A DNA stretch of 64,000 nt, taken from an uncultured Pelagibacteraceae bacterium (GTDB taxonomy: Bacteria > Pseudomonadota > Alphaproteobacteria > Pelagibacterales > Pelagibacteraceae). A program made the translations under genes and the position numbers. The DNA lies in contig CACKCM010000001.1 in NCBI GenBank assembly GCA_902598735.1, positions 1 to 64,000 on the forward strand, read 5' to 3'. The stretch's first letter is position 1, and every line of letters begins with the position of its first letter. Below are positions 29,053-40,670 of the stretch, piece after piece. The notes below the pieces were generated by a model. That model did no database searches. It saw only the letters and a program-made list of their open reading frames with translations, and was not told the DNA's origin.

Positions 29053-30282
29053 ATGTCCGTAAAAAATAAAAAAGTACTTATAATAATTGGTGGGGGAATA
29101 GCTGCCTACAAATCTCTAGATTTAATCAGATTATTAAAAAAAAGTAATAATGAAATTAAAACGATTTTAACAAAAAGTGGAAAAGAGTTTGTAACTCCCT
29201 TATCCATATCAACTCTTACCAAAAGCAAAACTTTTGAAGATATTTTTGATGTAAATTCTGAAGCTGAAATAGATCATATATCTTTATCTAGATGGGCTGA
29301 CCTAGTCATTGTAATGCCTACAACAGCTAACTTCATGACAAAATTAAGCCATGGCAAAGCTGAAGATTTGGCTACAACGGTGATATTAGCTTCTAATAAA
29401 GATATCTTATTAGTTCCAGCGATGAATGTTAGAATGTGGGTGCATAAAGCCACTCAACAAAATGTTAAAATTTTAAAGGATTATGGATATTTGTTTATAG
29501 GTCCTGAAAAAGGTGAAATGGCTTGTGGTGAATACGGTGAGGGTAAAATGTCAAGCCCAAGACAAATATATAATTATATTGATCATTATTTTAACAAAAG
29601 AAATTTAGTTAAAAGTAAAAATTTCAAAGCTTTAGTAACTGCTGGTCCGACCAGAGAATATATTGACCCTGTAAGATACATTTCTAATGAGTCGAGTGGC
29701 AAACAGGGTTATGAAATAGCTTTAGCTCTGGGCAGATTAGGTATTAAAACCACATTAATAATTGGGCCGTCAAATCTCACAACTCAAAAAAATATTAAAA
29801 CAAAAAAAATAGTAACAGCTAATGAAATGTTTATTGAAACAAAAAAATCTCTACCTGTGGATGTTGCGGTTTGTACTGCTGCTGTATCTGATTTTAAACC
29901 TGTAACTCAAAATAAAAATAAAATAAAAAAAAATCAAAATAATATTAAACCTATTAAAATAGAAAAAAATAAGGATATTCTTGAATATTTAGGCAAAAAT
30001 AATGAACATAGACCAAAATTAGTTGTTGGCTTTTCTGCTGAAACAGAAAATATAAATAAAAATTCAATAATGAAAATGAAGAAAAAGAACTGCGATTTGA
30101 TTATAGCAAATGATATTTCAAAAAAAGGTAGAGGATTTAACTCAGATTATAACGAAGTTTCAATTATCGATAATAATGGAAATATCAAAATAATTAAAAA
30201 AAATAAGAAAAGTTATATAGCAAGTAAAATTGCTGAAGTTATTTTAGATAAACTATTAGTTGATGACAGAAATTTTAATTAA
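29053..30282 (+). CDS. coaBC: Bifunctional phosphopantothenoylcysteine decarboxylase / synthetase
   Basis: Two consecutive steps of coenzyme A synthesis. 409 residues. The N-terminal FMN-binding CoaC half has GGGIAAYKSLDLIRLL, the PAMNVRMW motif and the active Cys in EMACGEYGEGKM; the C-terminal CoaB half opens with TAGPTREYIDPVRYISNESSGKQG and carries the GFSAETEN and CDLIIANDIS segments. The last 20 bases overlap dut. Confidence 0.97.
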   Translation: MSVKNKKVLIIIGGGIAAYKSLDLIRLLKKSNNEIKTILTKSGKEFVTPLSISTLTKSKTFEDIFDVNSEAEIDHISLSRWADLVIVMPTTANFMTKLSHGKAEDLATTVILASNKDILLVPAMNVRMWVHKATQQNVKILKDYGYLFIGPEKGEMACGEYGEGKMSSPRQIYNYIDHYFNKRNLVKSKNFKALVTAGPTREYIDPVRYISNESSGKQGYEIALALGRLGIKTTLIIGPSNLTTQKNIKTKKIVTANEMFIETKKSLPVDVAVCTAAVSDFKPVTQNKNKIKKNQNNIKPIKIEKNKDILEYLGKNNEHRPKLVVGFSAETENINKNSIMKMKKKNCDLIIANDISKKGRGFNSDYNEVSIIDNNGNIKIIKKNKKSYIASKIAEVILDKLLVDDRNFN

Positions 30283-30703
30283 AAGATTATCTAAAAATAT
30301 TAATTTACCAAAATACGAGACTGATGGTTCTTCAGGGATGGATTTATCAGCAAATATAAATTCAAATATTAAAATTGAACCAGGAGAGACTTCAATAATC
30401 CCAACGGGAATTTCTGTATCGATACCTAAAAACTTTGAAATACAAATACGGCCAAGATCAGGGTTAGCAGCAAAAAATCAAATATCAGTTTTAAATACGC
30501 CTGGAACAATCGATGCTGATTATAGAGGTGAAATAAAGGTTATATTAATAAACTTAGGCAAAAAAACATTTTTAATAGAAAAGGGAGCAAGAATAGCTCA
30601 AATGGTACTTAGTCCTATAGAGAAAGCTAAAATTAAGGAGGTTGAAAACCTAGAAAAGACTAAAAGGGGTTCTGGTGGTTTTGGATCTACAGGAACAAGG
30701 TAA
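30263..30703 (+). CDS. dut: dUTP diphosphatase
   Basis: Trimeric dUTPase that keeps uracil out of DNA and makes dUMP for thymidylate. 146 residues from the ATG at 30263; a TTG one codon earlier is less likely. The five motifs are visible: GSSGMDLSAN (1), RPRSGLAAK (2), GTIDADYRGEIKV (3), RIAQMV (4) and the C-terminal GSGGFGSTG lid (5). The start overlaps the coaBC end by 20 bp, the usual alphaproteobacterial arrangement. Confidence 0.97.
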   Translation: MTEILIKRLSKNINLPKYETDGSSGMDLSANINSNIKIEPGETSIIPTGISVSIPKNFEIQIRPRSGLAAKNQISVLNTPGTIDADYRGEIKVILINLGKKTFLIEKGARIAQMVLSPIEKAKIKEVENLEKTKRGSGGFGSTGTR

Positions 30704-30704
30704 A

Positions 30705-31448
30705 ATGAGTTTAGATTTGAAACAATTTAGGAGATTTGAAAAGCAAATTATTTTAAAAAAAATAGGAATTAATGGACAAAAAAAAATATTTAAATCAAAA
30801 GTGTTGATAATTGGCATTGGAGGTTTGGGTTGCCCTCTACTTACATATTTGGCTGCATCTGGGGTTGGAACTATAGGAATTGTAGATCATGATAAGGTAG
30901 AATTAAGTAATTTGAATAGACAAACGCTCTTTGTTACTAAGGACATCGGTAAATTTAAAGTTATTCAAGCAAAAAATTATATTAATAAAATTAATAAAAA
31001 AATTAAAGTTAAAACTTTTAAACTAAAAGTGTCTTTGTCTAACATAAAATCTATTATGAAAGGCTTTGACATTATTTGCGACGGCACAGACAATTATGAA
31101 ACTCGATATATAATTAATGATCAGTGTAAGAAGAGTAAAAAAGTTCTTATATCCGCAGCAATAAGTAAATTCGATGGTCATTTATATAAATTCAATTTTA
31201 AAAAAAATGGATGTTGTTACCGCTGTTTTATGCCTGATAAACCTACTGAGGAAAATAACTGCGATGCTGAAGGAATTTTTTCTCCAGTAGCTGGTATATT
31301 AGGATCTCTTCAAGCAAATGAGGTATTAAAAACAATTTTAAACTTTAAAGATGATTTAAATAATCAAATGATTATCTTCGACTCAATTAAATCGAATTTT
31401 AAAAATATCAAACTGAGTCGTAACCCATATTGCAAAAATAAATGCTAA
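30705..31448 (+). CDS. ThiF/MoeB-family adenylyltransferase
   Basis: E1-like enzyme that adenylates the C-terminus of a ThiS- or MoaD-type sulfur-carrier protein. I start it at the ATG at 30705, one base after the dut stop, giving 247 residues. The nucleotide-binding GIGGLGCPLLTYLAASG, the DHDKVELSNLNRQTLF Arg finger region and DGTDNYETRYIIND are intact. Two Cys pairs (CCYRCF and the C-terminal YCKNKC) form the zinc site. No rhodanese domain is present. ThiF and MoeB cannot be separated from this sequence alone. Confidence 0.88.
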   Translation: MSLDLKQFRRFEKQIILKKIGINGQKKIFKSKVLIIGIGGLGCPLLTYLAASGVGTIGIVDHDKVELSNLNRQTLFVTKDIGKFKVIQAKNYINKINKKIKVKTFKLKVSLSNIKSIMKGFDIICDGTDNYETRYIINDQCKKSKKVLISAAISKFDGHLYKFNFKKNGCCYRCFMPDKPTEENNCDAEGIFSPVAGILGSLQANEVLKTILNFKDDLNNQMIIFDSIKSNFKNIKLSRNPYCKNKC

Positions 31449-31882
31449 GAAAAATCTTGATTTTTTTTATTTTATTTTCTTTTAAGAGTCTACTTGCAGA
31501 GGAATATTTTTTAACTCTTAGAAACGATAAAGTGAATTTAAGACAAGGTCCTTCTTTTGAATATCCTATTAAATTATTTTATAAAAAAAAATTTTTACCT
31601 GTATTAGTTCAAGAAAAATTTGAAAATTTCAGAAAAATCAGAGATCATGAAAATAATACAGGTTGGATACATGTTTCGCAGTTATCAAAAAAAAAAGCTG
31701 CGATAGTCATTGATGGTGAGGCTTATATTTTTTCAAGTAATACAATTTTTTCTAAGCCTTTAGCAATTTCTAAAAACGGAAAACTTCTATTAGTAAAAAA
31801 ATGTAAAAAAGATTGGTGTAAAATTTCAAGTAAAAATATCAAAGGTTGGATTAAAAAGGAAAGTTTGTGGGGTTTATATTAA
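31442..31882 (+). CDS. Secreted bacterial SH3-domain protein
   Basis: 146 residues with a clear signal peptide (MLRKILIFFILFSFKSLLAEE). An SH3_3-type repeat follows (LRNDKVNLRQGPSFEYPI...WIHVSQL), then a second, weaker one (KKCKKDWCKISSKNIKGWIKKESLWG). Such domains bind peptidoglycan or stabilise envelope proteins. It overlaps the upstream gene by 7 bp and ends 2 bp from the convergent DUF2061 gene. Function not known beyond periplasmic, wall-associated. Confidence 0.78.
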   Translation: MLRKILIFFILFSFKSLLAEEYFLTLRNDKVNLRQGPSFEYPIKLFYKKKFLPVLVQEKFENFRKIRDHENNTGWIHVSQLSKKKAAIVIDGEAYIFSSNTIFSKPLAISKNGKLLLVKKCKKDWCKISSKNIKGWIKKESLWGLY

Positions 31883-31884
31883 AT

Positions 31885-32127
31885 CTATTTTTTATATTTA
31901 GCAGTCCAAACTTTATCTAAAATAAAGTACCAAACGGCATTAGCCAATGGTTCTACAATCGCATCGGTTAGAGCTATCATAAAAGAAACGTTAGCGATCA
32001 ACATTAAAACGGTTATAGCAATAGCAAAATGGCCAATTGTATAAATGATTGTCCTTAGAATAGATCCTTTATTATTTTGGTATATACTTTTTGAGGCAGT
32101 TAAAATTCCATGTGTAAATTCAGTCAT
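31885..32127 (-). CDS. DUF2061-type small membrane protein
   Basis: An 80-residue protein with two hydrophobic segments (residues about 24-45 and 48-70), an N-terminal SKSIYQNNKGSILRTIIYTIGHF-like segment and C-terminal NAVWYFILDKVW. This matches the DUF2061 layout, a family of unknown function. It is the last gene of the katG operon, with its start abutting the stop of the oxygenase gene. The tight coupling suggests a shared role under peroxide or iron stress, but this is inference. Confidence 0.7.
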   Translation of the reverse strand: MTEFTHGILTASKSIYQNNKGSILRTIIYTIGHFAIAITVLMLIANVSFMIALTDAIVEPLANAVWYFILDKVWTAKYKK

Positions 32128-32754
32128 TTAGCTAAATGGGTTCTCTAAAACACAAGCAACAAGATGTAGTCTATTTTGCTCGCCGCCATTAAAAAAATTA
32201 TGATATTTAGTATTATTAGTTATAGTAACTGATCCATCAGCTGGCATATGTTTGCAAACATCTTCTATAACCATCCTACAACCTTTATTAGTTATTATTG
32301 GTATATGTAGTCTAGGTTCAGGATCTCTATGCCAACTAAGAGTAGATCTAGGTTCCTTTAACAATATTCTTACTCTTCCGAGCTTAAAATGTTTCTTTAA
32401 AGTATTATAAACTTCCTCAAAATATGTGTTTTTAAACTCAGGAACTATTTCTGTATATTTTGACTCATCAATAGCTTTGTCTCTTATGACTTCTTTGCCT
32501 TTTTCATCAGGTATAGTCCAGTACGTGCCTCTAACATTGTGACCCTGTGTAGAATTTTTATCACCTGGAATTTGATTTATAGAAATGGCTCCAAAATTTT
32601 TAATGCCAAGAGTGTTGAATTTCTTTTTTTTTAATATGATATTTAAATCAGCTCTTAATTTATCAATATCGAATTTTAAATTTGGAACTTTAAAAAAATC
32701 ATCTTTTATATTCCGATTTAGTTTTTCTAAGTTTTGTGTTTTTACAATTTCCAT
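32128..32754 (-). CDS. Aspartyl/asparaginyl beta-hydroxylase-like (2OG-Fe(II)) protein
   Basis: A 208-residue cytoplasmic protein whose C-terminal half looks like the double-stranded beta-helix of aspartyl beta-hydroxylase-like oxygenases. It has an HxD at residues 142-144 in TLSWHRDPEPRLHIPI, and a distal His at 185 followed by an Arg at 195 (NTKYHNFFNGGEQNRLHLV). These are plausible Fe(II) and 2-oxoglutarate ligands. The substrate is unknown. It lies one base after katG and directly before the DUF2061 gene, so it is almost certainly expressed with the catalase-peroxidase. The family call is moderate; the substrate cannot be guessed. Confidence 0.68.
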   Translation of the reverse strand: MEIVKTQNLEKLNRNIKDDFFKVPNLKFDIDKLRADLNIILKKKKFNTLGIKNFGAISINQIPGDKNSTQGHNVRGTYWTIPDEKGKEVIRDKAIDESKYTEIVPEFKNTYFEEVYNTLKKHFKLGRVRILLKEPRSTLSWHRDPEPRLHIPIITNKGCRMVIEDVCKHMPADGSVTITNNTKYHNFFNGGEQNRLHLVACVLENPFS

Positions 32755-32755
32755 A

Positions 32756-34952
<2,197 letters not shown>

Positions 34953-34974
34953 GTGAAAAACAAGCGACAAACTG

Positions 34975-35382
34975 TCAATTTTTCAAATTTATAAATACCT
35001 CAACATTCTTAATTTTTTTACCATTTGGTGCTTTTGGAATTTTTTGAATAATTATATCATTCGCATCGATGTCTATTAATTCTGACGTTTCACTATCATA
35101 AAAATGGTGGTGGTTTGAAACATTAGTATCAAAATAAGTTTTGTTTCCTCTTACTTCAACTTCATTTAAATGTCCGGCTGTTTTAAATGCGTGAACGGTA
35201 TTATAAATTGTAGCTAGCGCAATTTTAGAAGTCGATTTTTTGGTCAAAAGTTTGTTTAAACTTTCAACTGTAAAATGGAAAGTTTTTTCTCTTTCAAACA
35301 AAAATTTAGCGATTTCAACTCTTTGTTTAGTCGGTCTTAACCCAGAAGATCTTAATTTATTTAAAATGTCTATTTTTTTCAC
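34975..35382 (-). CDS. irr: Fur-family regulator, Irr type
   Basis: A 135-residue Fur-family repressor starting with GTG. The winged-helix recognition region (SKIALATIYNTVHAFKTAG) and a His triplet at residues 91-93 (SNHHHFYDSETSELIDI) match Irr, which uses HHH for haem/metal sensing. The C-terminal PKAPNGKKIKNVEVFINL segment also fits. It has no cysteine, so the Bradyrhizobium-type GCPWH haem regulatory motif is absent. Location beside fabA-fabB-fabI is the conserved alphaproteobacterial context of irr. PerR-like peroxide sensing is an alternative suggested by neighbouring katG. Confidence 0.85.
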   Translation of the reverse strand: MKKIDILNKLRSSGLRPTKQRVEIAKFLFEREKTFHFTVESLNKLLTKKSTSKIALATIYNTVHAFKTAGHLNEVEVRGNKTYFDTNVSNHHHFYDSETSELIDIDANDIIIQKIPKAPNGKKIKNVEVFINLKN

Positions 35383-35406
35383 GTTTTAGTTCGCTTTTTG
35401 ATCTAC

Positions 35407-35423
35407 TTTATAATCATTCTAAA
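35407..35423. promoter_or_regulatory. Putative Irr/Fur-family operator in the irr-fabA divergent region
   Basis: TTTATAATCATTCTAAA, identical to the katG-proximal site except for the central base. It lies 25 bp before the irr GTG and 52 bp before the fabA ATG. It contains a perfect TATAAT hexamer on the plus strand at 35409-35414, a possible fabA -10, and TAGAAT on the minus strand at 35416-35421, a possible irr -10. A bound repressor would therefore cover both putative promoters. This suggests autoregulation of irr and possibly control of fatty-acid synthesis. Confidence 0.68.
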
Positions 35424-35474
35424 AACAAAATATATATGAAACTTTTGCTAAATCAAGTAAAACAATTCTGAGTC

Positions 35475-35978
35475 ATGCAAAAAAATAGTTACAATTACGA
35501 TGAGCTAATTTCGTGTGGAGAGGGAAAACTATTTGGTGAAGGAAATGCTAAGCTGCCATTACCTCCAATGTTAATGTTTGATAGAATTACAGAAATAAAA
35601 AAAGATACAGGTGAGTTTAAAAAAGGTTTTATTAAAGCGGAGCTTGATATTAAAGACAACCTATGGTTTTTTGATTGCCATTTTAAGAAGGACCCAGTTA
35701 TGCCTGGTTGTCTTGGCTTAGATGCTATGTGGCAGTTAGTTGGATTTTATTTAGGCTGGATAGGTGAGCCAGGAAAGGGTAGAGCTTTAGGAGTAAATTC
35801 TGTAAAATTCACAGGTGAAGTATTAAAAAATATTAAAATGGCGACTTATGAAATAAATATGAAAAGAATTTTAAAAAAAGAAGGTACAGCTGTTGGATTA
35901 GCTAATGGTATTTTAAGTGCAGATAATAAAATAATTTACACAGCAGAAAATCTTAAAGTAGGACTATTCAAATCATGA
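35475..35978 (+). CDS. fabA: 3-hydroxydecanoyl-ACP dehydratase/isomerase
   Basis: Introduces the double bond in anaerobic-type unsaturated fatty acid synthesis. 167 residues of hot-dog fold. The catalytic His is in [26 protein letters not shown] and the catalytic Asp in GLDAMW; the [14 protein letters not shown] segment is conserved. First gene of fabA-fabB-fabI, with a 4-bp overlap into fabB. Divergent from irr across 92 bp that hold an operator-like palindrome. Confidence 0.97.
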   Translation: MQKNSYNYDELISCGEGKLFGEGNAKLPLPPMLMFDRITEIKKDTGEFKKGFIKAELDIKDNLWFFDCHFKKDPVMPGCLGLDAMWQLVGFYLGWIGEPGKGRALGVNSVKFTGEVLKNIKMATYEINMKRILKKEGTAVGLANGILSADNKIIYTAENLKVGLFKS

Positions 35979-37189
35979 AAAGAGTTGTAGTTACTGGAAT
36001 AGGGATAGTTTCTTGTTTAGGGAATAATCAAGATGAAGTTTATAAGTCATTACTAAATGCAAAATCAGGTATTACATTTTCTGAAGAATACAAAGAATAC
36101 AATTTAAAAAGTCACGTTCACGGAAAACCAAATATTAAACTAGAAGATCATGTAGATAGAAAATTTATAAGGTTTATGGGGCCAGGGTCTGCTTATAATT
36201 ATGTTTCAATGAATGAAGCTGTAAAAGACTCTGGGCTTGAAGAAAAAGATGTAAGTAATGTAACAACCGGAATGATTATGGGATCAGGAGGTCCTTCAAT
36301 AGAAAACGTCATATTAGCAGCAGACAAGACGAGAGAAAAAAGCCCAAAAAGAATGGGGCCTTTTGTAGTGCCACGAACAATGTCGAGTACAGCTTCAGCA
36401 ACTCTTGCAGTACCTTTTAAAATTAAAGGAGTTAACTATACTATTAGTTCAGCGTGTGCAACTAGCGGACATTGTATTGGTAACGCTATGGAATTAATTC
36501 AACTAGGAAAACAAAAAATTATTTTTGCAGGTGGTAGTGATGAAGTTCATTTTGCAATGACTGCAATGTTTGATGCGATGACAGCTTTATCTTCAAAATA
36601 TAACGATACTCCTGAAAAAGCGTCAAGGCCTTATGATAAAACTCGAGATGGATTTGTTATCGCTGGTGGTGGTGGTGTTTTAGTTTTAGAGGAATATGAA
36701 CATGCTAAATCAAGAGGTGCAAAAATTTATGCAGAATTAACAGGCTACGGTGCAACGTCAGATGGTTATGATATGGTTGCTCCCTCAGGCGAAGGTGCAA
36801 TTAGATGCATGAAAATGGCATTAAGTACTGCAAAAAATAAAATTGACTATATAAATACTCATGGAACATCTACACCTGTTGGAGATATAACTGAATTAAA
36901 AGCCGTTGGTGAAGTGTTTAGTAATTATAAACCTAAAATTAGCTCCACTAAATCTCTAGCTGGACATTCTTTAGGAGCTACTTCAGTACATGAGGCTGTG
37001 TACAGTTTAATTATGATGAAAAATAATTTTATAGCCGCATCAGCAAATATTAATGATATGGATGATGAAGCAAAAAAATATCCTATTGTCACAAAAGTTG
37101 AAAAAAATATCAATTTAAATTCTGTAATGTCTAATAGTTTTGGTTTTGGGGGAACCAATGCTACTTTAGTTTTTGAAAAGGTAAAATAA
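35975..37189 (+). CDS. fabB: 3-oxoacyl-ACP synthase I
   Basis: Condensing enzyme that elongates unsaturated acyl chains; 404 residues. The Cys-His-His triad is visible: Cys in [13 protein letters not shown], His in [11 protein letters not shown] and His in [14 protein letters not shown]. The C-terminal [15 protein letters not shown] is canonical. The KAS I identity is supported by its partner fabA. The stop overlaps the fabI ATG by one base. Confidence 0.97.
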   Translation: MKRVVVTGIGIVSCLGNNQDEVYKSLLNAKSGITFSEEYKEYNLKSHVHGKPNIKLEDHVDRKFIRFMGPGSAYNYVSMNEAVKDSGLEEKDVSNVTTGMIMGSGGPSIENVILAADKTREKSPKRMGPFVVPRTMSSTASATLAVPFKIKGVNYTISSACATSGHCIGNAMELIQLGKQKIIFAGGSDEVHFAMTAMFDAMTALSSKYNDTPEKASRPYDKTRDGFVIAGGGGVLVLEEYEHAKSRGAKIYAELTGYGATSDGYDMVAPSGEGAIRCMKMALSTAKNKIDYINTHGTSTPVGDITELKAVGEVFSNYKPKISSTKSLAGHSLGATSVHEAVYSLIMMKNNFIAASANINDMDDEAKKYPIVTKVEKNINLNSVMSNSFGFGGTNATLVFEKVK

Positions 37190-37974
37190 TGAGTTTAATG
37201 AAAGGTAAAAAGGGTCTAATTATGGGTGTTGCAAACGAACGCTCAATTGCTTGGGGTATATCTCAAAAACTAGCAGAAGCAGGTGCTGAGTTAGCTTTTA
37301 CATACTTAGGCGACGCTTTAAAAAAAAGAGTAATACCATTAGCCGAAAAACTGAATTCGAATATTACTTTTAGCTGTGATGTTGAAAAAAAAGAAGAGAT
37401 AGTAAAACTTTTTAACGATGTTAAGTCTAAATGGGGAAAAATTGACTTCGTTGTTCATGCGGTTGCTTTTTCGGATAAATCAGAATTGTCCGGAGAATAT
37501 TTGAATACCACAAGAGAAAATTTTCTAAGAAGTATGCTTATATCATGTTTTTCATTTACAGAGGTTTCAAAGGAGGCCTCAAGAATAATGAATGAGGAAG
37601 GTAGTTTGTTAACTCTTACATATGAGTCTAGTAAAGCAATACCCAACTATAACGTAATGGGAGTTTGTAAATCTGCTTTGGAGGCAAGTGTAAAATATTT
37701 AGCTAGAGATTTAGGGATGAAAAAAATAAGGGTAAATGCTATTAGTGCAGGACCAATAAAAACTCTAGCTGCTTCAGCGATAGGAGATGCAAAATTTTTA
37801 TATAAATGGAATGAAGACCACTCATTTTTAAAAAGGAACGTGGATATTCATGATGTCGGTAACTCTGCCCTATACTTACTCAGTAATTTAGCTGCGGGCG
37901 TGACTGGTGAGATTCATTACGTAGATGCAGGTTATAACAAAGTGGGAATGCCAGATCCTAAAAATATGACTTAA
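37189..37974 (+). CDS. fabI: Enoyl-ACP reductase (NADH)
   Basis: Last reductive step of each fatty-acid elongation cycle. A 261-residue SDR-fold protein with the FabI cofactor start ([16 protein letters not shown]), catalytic Tyr-x6-Lys as [20 protein letters not shown], and [19 protein letters not shown]. The last 4 bases overlap the end of pnp on the other strand. The neighbourhood pnp-fabI-fabB-fabA-irr is a conserved alphaproteobacterial block. Confidence 0.97.
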   Translation: MSLMKGKKGLIMGVANERSIAWGISQKLAEAGAELAFTYLGDALKKRVIPLAEKLNSNITFSCDVEKKEEIVKLFNDVKSKWGKIDFVVHAVAFSDKSELSGEYLNTTRENFLRSMLISCFSFTEVSKEASRIMNEEGSLLTLTYESSKAIPNYNVMGVCKSALEASVKYLARDLGMKKIRVNAISAGPIKTLAASAIGDAKFLYKWNEDHSFLKRNVDIHDVGNSALYLLSNLAAGVTGEIHYVDAGYNKVGMPDPKNMT

Positions 37975-40043
37975 GCCGAAGCTTGTTTCATAGAAAGTTT
38001 TACTTTTCCTCTATCAAAACCAACAACTTTAACTGAAACTTCATCGCCCTCTTTCACAACATCACCTACTTTTGCTACTCGTTTTTCAGCTAGCTCAGAT
38101 ATATGGACGAGACCATCTTGTTTTCCTAAAAAGTTTACGAAAGCTCCAAATTCCATAATTTTAACGACTTTACCTTTATAAATTTTACCCATTTCTGGTT
38201 TAGCAATTAAATTTTTAATAAAATCTATAGCTTTGTTTCTTGAAGCTTCATCTGGGGCTGCAACTGTTACTTCTCCAGTATCTTTAACATCGACTTTAGC
38301 TCCTGATGTCTCAACAATTTCTCTAATTGTTGCTCCACCTTTGCCAATTACTGTAGCTATATCTTTCTTATCGACTTTAATTGTTTCTATTTTTGGTGTG
38401 TGTTTTGAAAACTCTTTTCTTGAGGTTTTTATTGCTTTATTCATTTCTTCTAAAATATGTTCTCTCCCTGCCTTAGCTTGATCTAAAGCCTTTTCCATAA
38501 TTTCAAAAGTAATACCTGTAATTTTAATATCCATTTGAAGTGAAGTTATACCATTTTTTGTTCCAGCAACTTTAAAGTCCATATCTCCTAAATGGTCTTC
38601 ATCTCCTAAGATGTCTGATAACACTGAAAAATCTTCACCTTCTTTAATTAGTCCCATAGCAATTCCAGCTACTGGCTCTTTTATAGGAACTCCTGCATCC
38701 ATTAACGATAGCGAAGTTCCACAAACTGTTGCCATTGATGAAGATCCATTGGACTCTGTTATTTCTGAAACTACTCTTAACGTATATGGAAAATTTTCTT
38801 TTTTAGGTAAAGATGAGTTTATTGCTCTCCAAGCAAGTTTTCCATGTCCTATTTCTCGTCTACCAGTACCTATTCTTCCACATTCTCCAACTGAAAATGG
38901 AGGAAAATTATAATGCAACATAAAATTTGATCTTTGCATTCCTTCAAGGCTTTCTAATCTTTGCTCATCATCTGTCATTCCAAGTGTTGTTACTACAAGA
39001 GCTTGTGTCTCTCCTCTGGTAAAAAGGGCAGAGCCATGCGTTCTTGGTAAAACACCTACTTCACATTTAATCTGTCTTACGTCTGCTAAACCTCTTCCAT
39101 CAATTCTTTTCTTTTCTTTTAAAATTGCAGTTCTCACGATATCTTTTTCTAAAGATTTTAATTGACTCATTACCTGATTTTCTGAAACATTTTCATCTTC
39201 TGCAAAAAGTTCTTTACATTGAGTTTCTATTTCAGAAATAGCTGTCGATCTTTTTTTCTTATCTATTTCTTTAAAAGCACTTCTTAAACTACTTTCAAAT
39301 TTCTCGGTTATCTTCTTCTTAATTTCGGAGTGATCCACTTCTTCAACTTCCCATTTTGGTTTTCCAACTTTTTTAGCTAGTTTTTCGATTGCTTCAATTA
39401 CTGGTACAAAGTTTTCGTGCCCAAATTTAACTGCATTTAACATGACCTTTTCAGATAATCCTGACGTTTCTGATTCTACCATCAAAACCGCATCTTTAGT
39501 TCCAGCAACAACTAGATCTAGCTCGGACTCTTTCATCTCCTCTACTGATGGATTTAATAAATATTTTCCATCTTTATATCCAACTCTACTAGCTGCTATC
39601 GGTCCTAAGAATGGTAATCCTGATATTGCAAGAGCTGCAGAAGATGCAATGATTGATAAAATGTCAGGTTGATTTTCACTATCGTAAGACAAAACTGTGG
39701 GAAGTACTTGAACTTCATTCATAAAACCAGTTGGAAACAATGGTCTTATAGGTCTGTCTATTAATCTAGAAATTAATGTTTCAGCCTCTGTAGGTCTAGC
39801 TTCTCTTTTAAAATATCCACCAGGTATTTTACCCGCTGCATAATATTTTTCTTGGTAATTTACTGATAGCGGGAAATAATCCTGACCTTCAGCAACTTTT
39901 TTTGCACCCACTGCTGTTGCTATTACTACTGTCTCTCCTAATGTGGCTAAGATAGCTCCATCCGCTTGTCTTGCTACTTTGCCTGTTTCTAAAGTTAATT
40001 TTTTACCATTAACTTCTAATTCTTCCTTCTGTATTTTGAACAT
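37971..40043 (-). CDS. pnp: Polyribonucleotide nucleotidyltransferase (PNPase)
   Basis: Phosphorolytic 3'-5' exoribonuclease; 690 residues. Two RNase PH domains with RDG-type segments ([37 protein letters not shown]), the linker alpha domain, KH ([14 protein letters not shown]) and S1 ([22 protein letters not shown]) are in the usual order. Its ATG overlaps the rpsO stop by one base. Cold-shock autoregulation is known in the family, but no leader is visible here because rpsO abuts it. Confidence 0.97.
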   Translation of the reverse strand: MFKIQKEELEVNGKKLTLETGKVARQADGAILATLGETVVIATAVGAKKVAEGQDYFPLSVNYQEKYYAAGKIPGGYFKREARPTEAETLISRLIDRPIRPLFPTGFMNEVQVLPTVLSYDSENQPDILSIIASSAALAISGLPFLGPIAASRVGYKDGKYLLNPSVEEMKESELDLVVAGTKDAVLMVESETSGLSEKVMLNAVKFGHENFVPVIEAIEKLAKKVGKPKWEVEEVDHSEIKKKITEKFESSLRSAFKEIDKKKRSTAISEIETQCKELFAEDENVSENQVMSQLKSLEKDIVRTAILKEKKRIDGRGLADVRQIKCEVGVLPRTHGSALFTRGETQALVVTTLGMTDDEQRLESLEGMQRSNFMLHYNFPPFSVGECGRIGTGRREIGHGKLAWRAINSSLPKKENFPYTLRVVSEITESNGSSSMATVCGTSLSLMDAGVPIKEPVAGIAMGLIKEGEDFSVLSDILGDEDHLGDMDFKVAGTKNGITSLQMDIKITGITFEIMEKALDQAKAGREHILEEMNKAIKTSRKEFSKHTPKIETIKVDKKDIATVIGKGGATIREIVETSGAKVDVKDTGEVTVAAPDEASRNKAIDFIKNLIAKPEMGKIYKGKVVKIMEFGAFVNFLGKQDGLVHISELAEKRVAKVGDVVKEGDEVSVKVVGFDRGKVKLSMKQASA

Positions 40044-40303
40044 TATTTCCTTAAATTTAATTGTTTAATAACTTTTAGGTAGGACTCAGAATTTTTCTTT
40101 TTTAAATAAGAAAGAAGTTTTTTTCTCTTATTAACTGATTTTGTTAAACCTAAAGTTGAGTGTTTATCTTTTTTAAATTTCTTAAAATGGTCTGATAATT
40201 TTGTAATCTTATCAGTAAGTAAACCGATTTGTATCTCTGTTGATCCAACGTCTTTAGCGTGAATAGCTAATGATTTAATTGTATCTTTTTTTTTCTTTAT
40301 CAT
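40043..40303 (-). CDS. rpsO: 30S ribosomal protein S15
   Basis: Primary 16S rRNA binding protein, 86 residues. Family motifs are [32 protein letters not shown] and [12 protein letters not shown]...VIKQLNLRK. The start cannot be moved downstream without losing the first helix, so the 29-bp overlap with rbfA appears real. In most Alphaproteobacteria truB lies between rbfA and rpsO; it is missing here. Confidence 0.96.
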   Translation of the reverse strand: MIKKKKDTIKSLAIHAKDVGSTEIQIGLLTDKITKLSDHFKKFKKDKHSTLGLTKSVNKRKKLLSYLKKKNSESYLKVIKQLNLRK

Positions 40304-40670
40304 TAATTTTATTTTCTTTTATAATTTTTTCAATCTTTTCAGCATATTCGAATGAGTTATCTTCAACAAATGTAAGTTTAGGAAGAAACTTAATATCTAG
40401 CCTTTTAGATAGCGCTTTTCTAACAAGATGAGAGTATTCAGTCAAGATTTTTACTGTTTCTGTAATTTCAGAACCACCTAATGGAATGACGTAAATTCTT
40501 GCTGTTTTAAGGTCTGGGGTCATTCTTACCTCCGTTACTGTTATAAATTTAGAGTTCATGTTTGGAATTTTTGCTTCGTTCCTAATAAATAGTTCTCCCA
40601 AGTTTTGTTTTACTAATTCTCCAACTCTAAGTTGTCTTTGACTGAAAGGTTTTTGATTAATTTGTCCCAT
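40275..40670 (-). CDS. rbfA: Ribosome-binding factor A
   Basis: 30S maturation factor of 131 residues with the KH-like fold: RQLRVGELVKQNLGELFIR at the start and ITVTEVRMTPDLKTARIYVIPLGG in the middle, then VRKALSKRLDIKFLPKLTFVEDNSFEYAEKIEKII. It follows infB with a 1-base overlap and runs 29 bases into rpsO. Confidence 0.95.
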   Translation of the reverse strand: MGQINQKPFSQRQLRVGELVKQNLGELFIRNEAKIPNMNSKFITVTEVRMTPDLKTARIYVIPLGGSEITETVKILTEYSHLVRKALSKRLDIKFLPKLTFVEDNSFEYAEKIEKIIKENKINDKEKKRYN

